The notes under the pieces were generated by a model. That model worked only from the letters and a program-made list of their open reading frames with translations, did not search any database and was not told where the DNA came from. Shown piece after piece: positions 53,821 to 64,000 of a stretch of DNA of 64,000 bases. The DNA comes from Anditalea andensis. Its GTDB lineage: Bacteria > Bacteroidota > Bacteroidia > Cytophagales > Cyclobacteriaceae. The stretch spans positions 167,478 through 231,477 of the forward strand of contig NZ_JMIH01000015.1 of the NCBI RefSeq assembly GCF_000714815.1, written 5' to 3'. A program made the translations under genes and the position numbers. The stretch's first letter is position 1; each line of letters opens with the position of its first letter.

Positions 53821-54927
53821 ATGAAGTACTACATTATAGCCGGTGAGAGATCTGGGGATTTGCATGCTGGGAATCTTATCCATGAAATAAAGAAATTGGA
53901 TCCAAAAGCCAGTTTTAGGGGAATGGGTGGTGATTACGCTATTAAGGAGGGACTTTCTATCGCTGCACATTATGATAAGGTAGCTTTAATGGGGTTTTTA
54001 GAAGTTGTTCTGGGATTTAGGAAAGTTCTTAAATACCTTTCATTGATCAAAAAAGACCTTTTAGCATATCACCCAGATGCGCTGATATTGGTGGATTATG
54101 GTGGCTTTAACATGAAGATCGCCAAGTTTGCCAAAGCCAATGGGATTACCGTCCACTATTTTATCCCACCAAAAGTGTGGGCTTGGAATCAAAAAAGAGC
54201 GTATAAATTAAAAGAAACAGTAGATCATATTTATTCCATATTGCCGTTTGAAAAGGCTTTTTTTGCTGGATTTGGAATGGACATCCATTATGTAGGTAAC
54301 CCTTTGCTGGATGAAATAGCTAAATTCAAGCACCATGATTTTTTTCATCAGAAAAACGCACTGAACTATCAGCCTATTATTGCGCTACTTCCAGGCAGCA
54401 GAAAACAGGAAGTAAGAAACATGCTCAGCACTATGGTAGGAGTGATTCCCCAGTTTCCCAATGCCCAGTTTGTCATAGCGGGTGTAGCTAATCTTGAAGC
54501 CAAACTTTATCAGCCAGCCTTAGATCTGGGGGTGAAGATCGTGTTTGATCAGACCTATGATCTGTTACATCATGCTACTGCTGCAGTGGTGACTTCGGGT
54601 ACTGCTACTTTAGAAACAGCTCTTTTTAGGGTACCTCAGGTGGTAGTTTATAAAACCAGCTGGATGAGTTATGCCATAGCTAGGAAGCTTATAAAAGTTA
54701 CATTTATATCTTTGGTTAATTTGATAGCAGGTAAAGAAGTGGTCAAAGAACTGATACAAGATGACATGAGCGTGGAAAAAGTCAGTTTGGAATTAAATAC
54801 TATCTTAACATCAACATTAAGGAAGGCTGAAATTTTCGATGGATATACTGAAATTAAAGAAAAGATAGGGGAAAAAATGGCTTCTGAAGAAACAGCTAGG
54901 CTTATTGCTATTGGTATGAAAAAATGA
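53821..54927 (+). CDS. lpxB: Lipid-A-disaccharide synthase
   Basis: 368 residues, GT19 family. Condenses UDP-2,3-diacylglucosamine with lipid X on the inner face of the cytoplasmic membrane. Family marks are IIAGERSGDLHAGNLIHEIK near 4-23, the membrane-contacting MGFLEVVLGFRKVLKYL near 57-73, LVDYGGFNMKIAKFAK near 90, YFIPPKVWAWNQKR near 115, IALLPGSRKQEV near 184 and TSGTATLETAL near 259. Usual length; ends before the bidirectional terminator shared with clpX. The other lpx genes are not in the window. Confidence 0.96.
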   Translation: MKYYIIAGERSGDLHAGNLIHEIKKLDPKASFRGMGGDYAIKEGLSIAAHYDKVALMGFLEVVLGFRKVLKYLSLIKKDLLAYHPDALILVDYGGFNMKIAKFAKANGITVHYFIPPKVWAWNQKRAYKLKETVDHIYSILPFEKAFFAGFGMDIHYVGNPLLDEIAKFKHHDFFHQKNALNYQPIIALLPGSRKQEVRNMLSTMVGVIPQFPNAQFVIAGVANLEAKLYQPALDLGVKIVFDQTYDLLHHATAAVVTSGTATLETALFRVPQVVVYKTSWMSYAIARKLIKVTFISLVNLIAGKEVVKELIQDDMSVEKVSLELNTILTSTLRKAEIFDGYTEIKEKIGEKMASEETARLIAIGMKK

Positions 54928-54983
54928 AATAAAAGGTTTAACATTTGCCTTATTGTTCATAATAAGCAAAAGTATACTATATA

Positions 54984-55028
54984 ATATAAAATAAGCCTCA
55001 GGAATATCTCTTGAGGCTTATTTTATAT
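54984..55028. terminator. Bidirectional terminator between lpxB and clpX
   Basis: Long stem ATATAAAATAAGCCTCA with its complement TGAGGCTTATTTTATAT around about 11 nt; A/T-rich base on both sides. Confidence 0.9.
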
Positions 55029-55056
55029 TTATCCTTGGTTCTAGTTTCAAAAACTC

Positions 55057-56283
55057 CTACGCTACTTGAAGCTTTTTAAATTTTGATTTATCAAACTGCA
55101 TTCTGGCATATTCTTCATCTATGATGAGTTCTTTGACAGTGTTATTGGACGGAAGTTCGTACATCGCATCAGTAATGATGGCTTCACATATAGATCTAAG
55201 GCCTCTGGCACCCAAGTTGAATTCCACGGCTTTCTCTACTATGTAGTCGATTGCACTATCTTCAAATAATAATGAAACTCCCTCCATCTCCATCAGTTTT
55301 TGATACTGCTTGGTTAGGGCATTTTTAGGCTCTGTTAGGATACTCTTAAGCGTATCTTTATCTAATGGATCCAGGTGGGTTAGCACCGGAAGCCTACCGA
55401 TAAGTTCAGGTATGAGACCAAATGATTTAAGGTCAGTAGCGATCACATATTGTAGCAGGTTATTCCTATCTATGTGCTGCTCAAATTCCTTAGATTTGAC
55501 AAATCCCATTTGTTGGGTATTCAACCTGCTGCCTATATGTCTTGCGATACCGTCAAATGCACCTCCGCATATAAACAGAATGTTTTCTGTATTTACAGAA
55601 ATCATTTTTTGATCAGGGTGCTTTCTTCCTCCCTGAGGCGGAACATTTACCGATGTCCCTTCCAATAGTTTAAGTAGAGCCTGCTGAACACCTTCACCGC
55701 TTACGTCTCTGGTAATGGATGGGTTGTCTGATTTTCTGGCTATTTTATCTATCTCGTCTATATATACAATACCTCTTTCAGCTGCTTCTACATTGTAATC
55801 AGCAGCCTGTAGTAATCTGGTAAGGATACTTTCCACATCTTCACCTACATAACCTGCTTCAGTAAGAACAGTAGCATCGGCTATACAGAAAGGGACTTCT
55901 AAAATTTTGGCTAAAGTTTTAGCTAAATATGTTTTACCTGTTCCGGTATCGCCCACCATAATGATGTTGGATTTTTCTATATGGATTCCTTCATCATTAG
56001 ATTTCTGTCCTAGCCTTTTGTAATGATTGTATACCGCTACAGTTAATACCTTTTTAGCTTCACTTTGACCAATTACATATTGATCGAGATATTTAGTGAG
56101 CTCCTTAGGTTTTTTAAGCTTAAATTTAGGTTTGCTATCCTGCTTTTTAGTTTTCTCTTCTTCACCAAGAATCTGAAAGGCCTGATCGATACAGTGATTA
56201 CAGATGTGTGCTGAAATACCCGATACCATCAGATCTACATCTTTCTTATTTCTCCCGCAGAAGGAACATGTTACTTGAGCCAT
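55057..56283 (-). CDS. clpX: ATP-dependent Clp protease ATP-binding subunit ClpX
   Basis: 408 residues. N-terminal zinc-binding domain with Cys6, Cys9, Cys28 and Cys31; AAA+ domain with Walker A GDTGTGKT near 111-118, Walker [14 protein letters not shown] near 173-185, sensor/arginine-finger [12 protein letters not shown] near 367. The loop IGF that contacts ClpP is not visible in its standard form ([12 protein letters not shown] near 256 has MGF at the position). Unfolds substrates for ClpP. Its ATG shares one base with the clpP stop (TAATG), so the two are translationally coupled. Confidence 0.97.
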   Translation of the reverse strand: MAQVTCSFCGRNKKDVDLMVSGISAHICNHCIDQAFQILGEEEKTKKQDSKPKFKLKKPKELTKYLDQYVIGQSEAKKVLTVAVYNHYKRLGQKSNDEGIHIEKSNIIMVGDTGTGKTYLAKTLAKILEVPFCIADATVLTEAGYVGEDVESILTRLLQAADYNVEAAERGIVYIDEIDKIARKSDNPSITRDVSGEGVQQALLKLLEGTSVNVPPQGGRKHPDQKMISVNTENILFICGGAFDGIARHIGSRLNTQQMGFVKSKEFEQHIDRNNLLQYVIATDLKSFGLIPELIGRLPVLTHLDPLDKDTLKSILTEPKNALTKQYQKLMEMEGVSLLFEDSAIDYIVEKAVEFNLGARGLRSICEAIITDAMYELPSNNTVKELIIDEEYARMQFDKSKFKKLQVA

Positions 56284-56969
56284 TATTTTTGTTTTTTAAC
56301 GAGTACTTCATCGATTAAGCCATATTCTTTGGCTTCGTGGGCTTTCATCCAGTAATCTCTATCAGAATCTCTTTCTATTTCTTCATATGTCCTGCCACTA
56401 TGTTGGGCCAGGATTTCATAAAGTTCCTGCCTCATGGATAGGATTAGTTTTAAAGATATTTCCATATCCCTGGATTGTCCCTGCATCCCTCCCGATGGCT
56501 GGTGTATCATTACTCTAGTGTGAGGAAGTGCTGATCTTTTATCTTTTGCTCCACCTGCAAGCAGTACTGCTCCCATAGAAGCGGCTATTCCTGTACATAT
56601 AGTAGCTACATCTGGACCTATATATTGCATGGTGTCATAGATACCAAGCCCTGCCGTCACCGATCCTCCCGGACTGTTTACATATAGTAACACATCTTTT
56701 TTAGAATCAACAGATTCTAGAAATAAGAGTTGGGCAGTGATAATATTGGCAATATGATCATCTACCTGGGTACCCAAAAATATAATACGGTCCATGATCA
56801 GTCTGGAGAAAACATCTATTTCCCTGAAGTTTTGAGGCCTTTCCTCTATTACTGACCGGGTCATGTTTTCGATGTGGGTAGTATATTGGTCAAATGCCGT
56901 ACCGCTTACACCTTGATTATGTATAGCATATTTTCTGAATTCTTCTGTTGTAAAATCTTTGTTGATCAT
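56283..56969 (-). CDS. clpP: ATP-dependent Clp protease proteolytic subunit ClpP
   Basis: 228 residues from the ATG at 56969; an in-frame TTG at 56996 would add nine residues unlike the family. Catalytic triad: Ser in [13 protein letters not shown], His in [14 protein letters not shown] and Asp in [20 protein letters not shown]. Forms the double-heptamer peptidase core with ClpX. Downstream of the trigger factor gene with an intervening terminator-like hairpin, so it may have its own promoter as well. Confidence 0.96.
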   Translation of the reverse strand: MINKDFTTEEFRKYAIHNQGVSGTAFDQYTTHIENMTRSVIEERPQNFREIDVFSRLIMDRIIFLGTQVDDHIANIITAQLLFLESVDSKKDVLLYVNSPGGSVTAGLGIYDTMQYIGPDVATICTGIAASMGAVLLAGGAKDKRSALPHTRVMIHQPSGGMQGQSRDMEISLKLILSMRQELYEILAQHSGRTYEEIERDSDRDYWMKAHEAKEYGLIDEVLVKKQK

Positions 56970-56999
56970 CAGTTGAAGTTTTTTAGTATTGTACAAAAA

Positions 57000-57027
57000 T
57001 AAAAAAAGCCCTTAGAAAGGACTTTTT
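57000..57027 (-). terminator. Terminator-like hairpin between tig and clpP
   Basis: On the minus strand AAAAAGTCCTT pairs with AAGGGCTTTTT with one mismatch and a 3-nt loop, ending in T-run. It would attenuate read-through from tig into clpP. Confidence 0.7.
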
Positions 57028-57048
57028 ATTAACGTTTAATTCTTAAAA

Positions 57049-58374
57049 TTAGTTTGCTAAAAGTTCTTTAAACTTATCCATGCTAATTTTCTCTTCTTGT
57101 ATAGTGATTTTTTCCTTGACTAAAGCCAGTACTTTATCATTTTGAACAGCAGTAAGCATTTGCATATAGTTCTGCCCTTCATTTCCTTCCAGATAGTTAT
57201 TAACAAACATATCCATCTGGTCTTCCATTTGGGCTCCAAGTCCTGACGACGCAAGTTGTTCTCTGACCATTTCCTGGGTTTTTTCTACCACATCTTCATG
57301 TTCCGCTTTTATGTCGTTGTCTTTTGCTATTTTATTAGAGACCAGTGACCAGGTAAGTTGTTTGGCGTATAGAGGAAATTCCTTATCGATATCCTGTTGT
57401 GAAACTTTATCGTTAGCTTTAGAAAGCCATTCTTTTAAGAAAGTTTCCGGCAGATCGACTTTAGCTTTGGCTACTAAGAGATCTTTGATTTGCTCTTCTG
57501 TATAGACCTTCGTTTCTTTATTGTAATTTTCTGAAAGGATTTCCGTTACTTTGGTTTTAAATTCTTCTTCGGTCTTTACATTTTCAGGACCAAATACTTT
57601 TTCAAAGAAATCTTCGTTGAATTCTGCCAGTTCTGTTCTGTTGATATTCTGTACTTCAAATACAAAAGCGCCGGTAAGATTGGCCGCTTCTTCTTCGCTG
57701 ATATCCAAAAGTTCAGACAAGCTGCCTTTTATAGCTTTAGAAGGATCCAGATCTATGGAATCTCCTTTTTTTACTCCAATGAATTTTTTGATGGATCTCC
57801 CATCTATTTTAGATAGGGGTAGGGAAAGGGTTTTGGTAAATGAACCATCAGCAGCTTTGAAGTCTCCGTAAAGGAAATCATTTTCTTCACTGATTTCCGG
57901 ATTGGTCATTTTGCCATACTGAGTTCGGATATTAGTAATGGCATCTTCTACCACCTTTTCATCTACTTCTAAAGTATATGCTGTAGCTTCAATGCTGTTA
58001 TCTAATGTTATATCTACCTCTTCCACAAAACCTATACGGTATTCGAATTCAAAATCCTTTTGGTTTTTCCAATCTATGGCATCAGCATCCTCTACCACAG
58101 GAAGTGGTTCACCCAAAATCCTAAATTCTTGCTTTTTGATAAAATCATTAAGTGAAGAAGATAAAATGTTATTGATTTCGTCTACCAATACTGAAGTCCC
58201 ATATAGGTTTTTCACCATAGAAACTGGCGCTTTTCCTGGCCTAAAGCCTTTTATGTTTGCTTTCTTGGCATGCTCTTTAAGTTTCGAATCAACTTTAGGT
58301 TGATAATCTGCTTCATTTAAGTTAATTTTAATAGAAGCTTCATTAGCAGAATGCTTGTCTAATTTAATTTCCAA
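57049..58374 (-). CDS. tig: Trigger factor (ribosome-associated chaperone and PPIase)
   Basis: 441 residues. The ribosome-binding signature GFRPGKAPVSMVKNLYG lies near 44-60; then a divergent FKBP-like domain (about 150-245) and a long helical C-terminal chaperone domain. Typical Bacteroidota trigger factor. The start codon is TTG at 58374: the family N-terminus begins there and no in-frame ATG exists before an upstream stop. Heads the proteostasis cluster tig-clpP-clpX. Confidence 0.93.
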   Translation of the reverse strand: MEIKLDKHSANEASIKINLNEADYQPKVDSKLKEHAKKANIKGFRPGKAPVSMVKNLYGTSVLVDEINNILSSSLNDFIKKQEFRILGEPLPVVEDADAIDWKNQKDFEFEYRIGFVEEVDITLDNSIEATAYTLEVDEKVVEDAITNIRTQYGKMTNPEISEENDFLYGDFKAADGSFTKTLSLPLSKIDGRSIKKFIGVKKGDSIDLDPSKAIKGSLSELLDISEEEAANLTGAFVFEVQNINRTELAEFNEDFFEKVFGPENVKTEEEFKTKVTEILSENYNKETKVYTEEQIKDLLVAKAKVDLPETFLKEWLSKANDKVSQQDIDKEFPLYAKQLTWSLVSNKIAKDNDIKAEHEDVVEKTQEMVREQLASSGLGAQMEDQMDMFVNNYLEGNEGQNYMQMLTAVQNDKVLALVKEKITIQEEKISMDKFKELLAN

Positions 58375-58401
58375 GGTAATATTGATTAAAGTTTAAAGAA
58401 C

Positions 58402-58451
58402 AAAAAAACCCCAACCTCGATCCCAATTTTAGTCGGGACCGTGATCGAGGG
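58402..58451 (-). terminator. Intrinsic terminator of the tRNA-Leu transcript
   Basis: CCTCGATC (58415-58422) pairs with GATCGAGG (58443-58450), with an additional G/C-rich inner part; on the minus strand it is followed by seven T (58402-58408). It lies immediately 3' of the tRNA. Confidence 0.8.
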
Positions 58452-58463
58452 TCTTATTTTAAG

Positions 58464-58545
58464 TGCGGATAGAGGGACTCGAACCCCCATGCCTCACGGC
58501 GCTAGATCCTAAGTCTAGTGCGTCTACCAATTTCGCCACATCCGC
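58464..58545 (-). tRNA. tRNA-Leu (anticodon UAG)
   Basis: 82 nt on the minus strand. Acceptor GCGGATG pairs with TATCCGC (one G-U), D-arm with GGTAGACGC, anticodon stem CTAGA/TCTAG enclosing CTTAGGA with anticodon TAG, a long variable arm and T-arm GGGGGTTCGAGTCCCTC. The 3' CCA is not encoded. Read as CUN codons, mainly CUA. Confidence 0.95.
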
Positions 58546-58561
58546 TTCTGTAATGTGGATG

Positions 58562-58591
58562 CAAAGGTAATAAAGGAATTTGTATCTGCAA
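58562..58591 (-). promoter_or_regulatory. Promoter of tRNA-Leu
   Basis: On the minus strand TTG (58591-58589), 19-nt spacer, TACCTTTG (58569-58562): an exact match to the Bacteroidota -33/-7 consensus, with the start point expected about 10 bases before the tRNA 5' end. Confidence 0.8.
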
Positions 58592-58758
58592 GGCTTTGCT
58601 AAAAAAAATCGGTGAAAAAGTGTTATTTTTTTTCATGGTATTGATGATCGTTTGAAGTAGTATTACTATTTCATTGAAAATGAATATGTTGTTAAAAAGG
58701 CATGAAATTAGTGTTAAATAGATTATTTTAAAAAAGGATTTGTTATAACTTCGATTAT

Positions 58759-60984
58759 ATGATTAATGTAGATCTCGAGCTTGAAAGGAAAGAAATATTA
58801 AAGCGATATAGGAAGTTATTAAGAATGGCGAAACCTGTCTTAAAATCAGGCGATGCCAAACTGATTAAAAAGGCATTTAACATATCGAGTGAAGCCCATA
58901 AAGAAATGAGGCGTAAAACTGGTGAGCCTTATATTTACCATCCCTTGGAAGTAGCTTTGGTGTGTGTAGAGGAAATTGGCCTCGGTACCACTAGTATCGT
59001 AGCTGCACTGCTTCATGATGTAGTAGAAGATACTGATTGGGAGCTAGAAGACATTGAAAGGGAATTTGGCCCTAAGGTGATGCAGATTATCGATGGTCTG
59101 ACCAAGATTTCAGGGGTGTTCGAATATGGCAGTTCGCAGCAGGCTGAGAATTTTAGGAAAATGTTACTTACACTTTCCGATGATGTAAGGGTGATCCTGA
59201 TAAAGTTGGCTGACAGGCTTAATAATATGAGGACACTGGAAAGTATGCCCCGGCATAAGCAGCTGAAAATAGCATCGGAGACCATGTATCTATATGCACC
59301 GCTGGCTCACAGACTGGGGCTTTATGCCATCAAATCAGAACTGGAGGATCTTTACCTCAAATATACAGATACTGAAACTTACGATTTTATTGTCCATAAA
59401 ATCAGTGAAACCCGTGTTTCCAGGAACAAATTCATCAAAAACTTTATCGCCCCTATTGAATCAGAACTTAATGTACTGAACTACAAATATACCATCAAAG
59501 GCAGGCCAAAATCTGTTTACAGTATATACAATAAAATGAAAAAGCAAAATATACCCTTTGAGGAAGTATATGATCTTTTTGCTGTAAGGATAATAATAGA
59601 CACCCCCTTAGAAAATGAAAAAGCAGATTGTTGGCAGGTCTACTCTATTGTAACAGATTTTTACCGTCCCAATCCAGACAGGTTAAGAGATTGGATTAGT
59701 ACGCCCCGTGCCAATGGTTACGAATCTTTACACTCCACCGTAATGAGCCAAACCGGCCAGTGGGTAGAAGTTCAGATCAGGACTCTACGAATGGATGATA
59801 TAGCCGAAAGGGGATATGCTGCACACTGGAAATATAAAGAAATAGATGTAGCCGCTTCTAAGGGAGGTAAAGGGTTGGATGAATGGATCACCCAGGTCCG
59901 TACATTAATGGAAAATAATGACGGTACCGCCATAGAGTTTATGGATGATTTTAGGGGAAATCTTTTTCATGATGAAGTTTTCGTCTTTACTCCAAAAGGA
60001 GATCTTAAAGTTCTTCCATTCGGGGCCACTGCACTGGATTTTGCTTTTGAAATCCATACTGAAGTAGGAGCCAAATGTATTGGTGCCAAAGTAAATCAGC
60101 GTCTGGTACCCATCAGCCATACTTTAAAAAATGGGGACCAGGTTGAAATATTGACCTCCAACAAACAAAAACCTTCTGAAGACTGGCTCAAATCGGTGGT
60201 CACTTCTAGGGCCAAGGCTAAGATCAAAGATGCTTTAAGGGACGAAAAAAAATCCACTATCTTGGACGGCAAAGAAATCGTCCAGCGTAAATTAAAGCAG
60301 ATGAAAATGGATTTCAATTCGGTGGCCATAGAACAGTTAAGGGCATTTTTTGAAACCAAGACCGCAAGTGAATTTTATTATAAAGTAGGGAAGGGGATTA
60401 TAGATCCTACGACTATTAAAACTTTTAAAGAATTTAAACAGGCAAAGAGCCAGAAAGCGAAAGTTTCACCTTTAGAAAATGTTACAGATGAATCGAGTTT
60501 CGTCAAAGAAATCAGAAACCTGAAAGGACCTGAGCATGATCAGCTTTTGATAGGTGATGATATGGATCAAATAGATTATATCATAGCAAAATGCTGTAAT
60601 CCCATCCCCGGGGATGATGTCTTTGGGTTTGTTACCGTAAATGAAGGGATTAAAATCCACCGTACCTCCTGTCCAAATGCATTAGAACTGCTATCCAATC
60701 ATGGCAATAGGGTCATTAAAGCCAGATGGACGAGCCAGCAGAAAATTGCATTTCTGGCTGGTCTGAAAATAATCGGTACAGATAGGGTGGGACTGATAAA
60801 TGATGTGACCAAAGTTATATCAAACGAGCTGAAAGTGAACATGAGGTCAATAACTGTGGATTCAGACAGTGGTATATTCGAAGGAAGTATCAAACTTTAT
60901 GTGCACAGCACCCAGCATCTGGATGACCTTATTACCAATTTGACCAAGGTTGATGGCATTATTAAAGTGATGAGATTTGACTGA
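58759..60984 (+). CDS. Bifunctional (p)ppGpp synthetase/hydrolase (RelA/SpoT family)
   Basis: 741 residues, full-length Rel. The HD hydrolase domain is intact (YIYHPLEVA near 57, ALLHDVVEDTDWE near 83-95), the synthetase domain follows (KGRPKSVYSIYNKMKKQNIP near 248-267, VYDLFAVRIII near 271, TPRANGYESLHSTV near 315, RGYAAHWKYKE near 352), then TGS (FVFTPKGDLKVLPFGATALD near 412), a zinc-finger/helical region with AKCCNPIPGD near 612 and a C-terminal ACT domain. Both activities appear retained, so this is probably a main stringent-response enzyme. A possible -7 box TAACTTCG lies just upstream. Followed by a Fur-family gene. Confidence 0.95.
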   Translation: MINVDLELERKEILKRYRKLLRMAKPVLKSGDAKLIKKAFNISSEAHKEMRRKTGEPYIYHPLEVALVCVEEIGLGTTSIVAALLHDVVEDTDWELEDIEREFGPKVMQIIDGLTKISGVFEYGSSQQAENFRKMLLTLSDDVRVILIKLADRLNNMRTLESMPRHKQLKIASETMYLYAPLAHRLGLYAIKSELEDLYLKYTDTETYDFIVHKISETRVSRNKFIKNFIAPIESELNVLNYKYTIKGRPKSVYSIYNKMKKQNIPFEEVYDLFAVRIIIDTPLENEKADCWQVYSIVTDFYRPNPDRLRDWISTPRANGYESLHSTVMSQTGQWVEVQIRTLRMDDIAERGYAAHWKYKEIDVAASKGGKGLDEWITQVRTLMENNDGTAIEFMDDFRGNLFHDEVFVFTPKGDLKVLPFGATALDFAFEIHTEVGAKCIGAKVNQRLVPISHTLKNGDQVEILTSNKQKPSEDWLKSVVTSRAKAKIKDALRDEKKSTILDGKEIVQRKLKQMKMDFNSVAIEQLRAFFETKTASEFYYKVGKGIIDPTTIKTFKEFKQAKSQKAKVSPLENVTDESSFVKEIRNLKGPEHDQLLIGDDMDQIDYIIAKCCNPIPGDDVFGFVTVNEGIKIHRTSCPNALELLSNHGNRVIKARWTSQQKIAFLAGLKIIGTDRVGLINDVTKVISNELKVNMRSITVDSDSGIFEGSIKLYVHSTQHLDDLITNLTKVDGIIKVMRFD

Positions 60985-61052
60985 GTTCTTCCACAATGGA
61001 ATTTTTTGTTAAATACTAATGTATATTTGTATAGAAATAACCTATAGACATA

Positions 61053-61526
61053 ATGGCTTTGAATGAAACTCTATTTGAAGAGGTAAAGAAAATATTTACT
61101 GCTTATCTGGAAAACAAAAAGCTTCGGAAAACCCCTGAACGGTATGCTATTTTGGAGGAGATATATGGACGGGTGGGACATTTTGATGTCGAATCACTTT
61201 ATATTTCCATGAAAAACAAAAACTATCGGGTCAGTAGAGCCACTGTTTATAATACCCTTGACCTTTTGGTGGAATGTGATCTGGTTACCAAACACCAGTT
61301 CGGTAAAAATCTCGCTCAATATGAAAAGTCATATGGGTATAAGCAGCATGATCACCTTATATGTACAGAATGCCATAAAGTTATGGAATTTTGTGATCCC
61401 CGTATCGGCAATATTCAAAATACTGTAGGAGAAATTCTGGATTTTAAAATTATACATCATTCGCTTATTTTTTATGGAAGTTGTACAAAAGAAATATGCG
61501 AAAACAGGACAGTCTATGAAAGTTAG
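61053..61526 (+). CDS. Fur-family metal-responsive transcriptional regulator
   Basis: 157 residues. Winged-helix DNA-binding N-terminal half ([20 protein letters not shown] near 28-47; [19 protein letters not shown] near 62-80) and a dimerisation domain with metal sites: [15 protein letters not shown] near 101-115 (CX2C) and a second pair of Cys in [11 protein letters not shown] near 144-154. Could be Fur, Zur or PerR; the residues visible do not decide. The 3' end overlaps the STAS gene by 11 bp. A TATATTTG -7-like box is at 61022-61029. Confidence 0.93.
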   Translation: MALNETLFEEVKKIFTAYLENKKLRKTPERYAILEEIYGRVGHFDVESLYISMKNKNYRVSRATVYNTLDLLVECDLVTKHQFGKNLAQYEKSYGYKQHDHLICTECHKVMEFCDPRIGNIQNTVGEILDFKIIHHSLIFYGSCTKEICENRTVYES

Positions 61527-61863
61527 TTATGATGTTCTTAAAGAGAACAATATTTTAATATTGCAGATTAAAGGTGATCTCATAGGAGACGATATAGGTC
61601 CCCGGTTGGTAGAAGTAGTGTCTGATGCTATAAATGAGAAGATGATAATCTGTATCATCGATTTAAAAGATGTTCGTTATATCAGCTCGAGCGGAATAGG
61701 AGTATTAATAACAATGCTGACCAAAATGAGAAATGTAGGGGGGGAAGTTTATCTTTGTTCACCATCTGAGCATGTTAAAAAGCTATTAATCATCACCAAA
61801 TTAAACAATATCTTCACAGTCTACGAATCTATTTCAGAAGCTAAAGAAAAAATATCAGGTTAA
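61516..61863 (+). CDS. STAS-domain anti-sigma-factor antagonist
   Basis: 115 residues from the ATG at 61516; the frame is open further upstream, inside the Fur gene, but the domain starts here ([20 protein letters not shown]). A single STAS domain with the phosphorylatable Ser in [17 protein letters not shown] near 55-71, where the usual D/N before SSG is Ser. Such proteins are controlled by serine kinases/phosphatases of the partner-switching type; no kinase or sigma factor is adjacent. Coupled translationally to the Fur-family gene; followed by a terminator and then purA. Confidence 0.9.
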   Translation: MKVSYDVLKENNILILQIKGDLIGDDIGPRLVEVVSDAINEKMIICIIDLKDVRYISSSGIGVLITMLTKMRNVGGEVYLCSPSEHVKKLLIITKLNNIFTVYESISEAKEKISG

Positions 61864-61915
61864 AGGACTTTATATAATATTATTAATTTTCGTGTTGGTA
61901 TAATCATACGATATG

Positions 61916-61945
61916 AGGGGAAAATCAGGTTTTCCCCTTTCTTTT
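61916..61945 (+). terminator. Intrinsic terminator after the Fur-STAS unit
   Basis: Perfect 9-bp stem AGGGGAAAA (61916-61924) with TTTTCCCCT (61930-61938), 5-nt loop, then TTCTTTTT. Confidence 0.88.
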
Positions 61946-62100
61946 TGCCGTTTTTTGGTTGGAAGCTTGATAGTGGTGCATAGTTTCAATTTGTTTTTTA
62001 GACTCTCTTTAGAATAAATAACCACTTTTACTTGTAATATTTTCAGGTTATCGCAAACTTCACGCTTCAAAAGAAAATACGTAAATCAAAGAAATTTTAA

Positions 62101-63381
<1,281 letters not shown>

Positions 63382-63423
63382 TCGTTAGGAAGGTTTATGC
63401 CCTTAATATAAGTGATGCCAGAA

Positions 63424-63476
63424 TAGAACAAATAAAGCCCCCTTTTTAGGAAAATGGGGGCTTTATTTGTTCTATC
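63424..63476 (+). terminator. Long perfect terminator hairpin after purA
   Basis: ATAGAACAAATAAAGCCCCC (63424-63443) is fully complementary to the segment 63457-63476, giving a 20-bp stem with a 13-nt loop. The symmetric A/T-rich base suits bidirectional use. Confidence 0.93.
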
Positions 63477-63719
63477 TTCATTTTTCTCATACTTCTTTTG
63501 TTAGTAGAATGGAAAGAATGTGTTTAAGTTTTTATTGTTTCATTGTAGTATAAAATCACCCTTAGGTTAGGTTTGATAATAAAAAAGGTTTTCTCATAAG
63601 CAGGTTAATTTAAGCTTTTTTGAGCTGGGATTGGAAACTGTCAATTATGATTGTAACTTTTTGTATTGATGGTCAGATGTTTTAAGTAAACCTTCAGATA
63701 AATCTAAACAATACTGTTG
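63477..63719. other. Non-coding upstream region of a downstream RNA or gene operon
   Basis: 243 bp between the purA terminator and the first tandem promoter; no ORF with family resemblance. It could hold upstream activating A/T-rich sequence. Confidence 0.4.
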
Positions 63720-63747
63720 TCTTTTCGATAAATGTTCTGCACCTTTG
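63717..63747 (+). promoter_or_regulatory. Tandem promoter P1 (Bacteroidota type)
   Basis: TTG at 63717-63719, 20-nt spacer, CACCTTTG at 63740-63747 (one mismatch to TAnnTTTG). Points out of the window; the GCAnTCCC initiation region also occurs after P2. Confidence 0.65.
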
Positions 63748-63848
63748 CATTCCCAAAAGAGGGGAAAAGAAGTGAGACTTTAATATTTATTAAAGGAAAG
63801 AGCTGAAAATAGATTGAAAAAAGAATTTTTATTTTATTCAAAATATAG

Positions 63849-63880
63849 TTTGCAGAATAAAATAATGTTTTCTACCTTTG
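63849..63880 (+). promoter_or_regulatory. Tandem promoter P2 (Bacteroidota type)
   Basis: TTTG (63849-63852), 20-nt spacer, TACCTTTG (63873-63880), then CAATCCC. Exact consensus match. With P1 in front and no gene start before the window end, these look like stable-RNA promoters; a third T-rich -33-like tract with GCCGAAATGTTTG begins near 63970. Confidence 0.75.
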
Positions 63881-64000
63881 CAATCCCAATCAGGAAAAGC
63901 ATATCAAGCCGGAAAAGTCCGGTAGGTAAAAAAGTTGAAATACTCCAAATACGGTCTAAAAATATTTAAATTTTTTTTGCCGAAATGTTTGCAAGAAGAT

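Overview
The window is a chromosomal segment of a member of the Bacteroidota, most likely of the order Cytophagales. The evidence is four SusC/SusD pairs, promoters of the TTG-N19/20-TAnnTTTG type, and family members typical of the phylum (DUF4924, DUF2911, a 636-residue PD40/OmpA lipoprotein-like protein, a fused OtsA-OtsB, a separate trigger factor-clpP-clpX cluster). The DNA is AT-rich. No plasmid, phage or CRISPR signature was seen.

Layout. 1-16.8 kb is mostly housekeeping: the 3' part of a PurF-type amidophosphoribosyltransferase, a receiver-domain protein with an uncharacterised ATP-grasp-like protein and a TauE-type permease, an M42 aminopeptidase, ACP phosphodiesterase, an SF1 helicase, an inositol-monophosphatase-family enzyme, a Nudix hydrolase, a PPOX-fold protein, LepA, FolD and a methyltransferase. 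17-42 kb is an accessory region with four SusC/SusD pairs on the + strand. Set 1 carries an S10 serine carboxypeptidase and set 3 a small lipoprotein; no glycoside hydrolase or ECF sigma/anti-sigma pair is near any of them, so peptide uptake is as likely as glycan uptake. QueE and an OmpA-family envelope protein lie between sets 1 and 2. A broken IS transposase lies between sets 2 and 3. The fourth SusC has lost its signal peptide and most of its N-terminal domain.

42.2-44.2 kb is mobile-element debris: a fragment resembling the 5' part (domain I) of a group II intron, followed by a heavily decayed IS110-family transposase, then an orphan secreted protein. 45.3-49.3 kb is a trehalose module (OtsA-OtsB fusion converging on a GH15 enzyme). 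49.6-55 kb holds a DUF2911 lipoprotein, a penicillin-acylase-family hydrolase with a small membrane protein, QueD and LpxB. 55-58.6 kb is the clpX-clpP-tig proteostasis cluster on the minus strand, then a tRNA-Leu with a clear promoter and terminator. 58.7-63.4 kb encodes Rel/SpoT, a Fur-family regulator, a STAS protein and PurA. The last 600 bases hold two strong Bacteroidota-type promoters in tandem pointing out of the window, as expected upstream of an rRNA or other stable-RNA operon.

I did not find a clearly novel multi-gene system. The observations most worth a second look are the N-terminally deleted SusC with a visible relic of its old start, a 31-nt leader element shared by two SusC genes, the intron/IS110 graveyard, and the response regulator/ATP-grasp/TauE neighbourhood.
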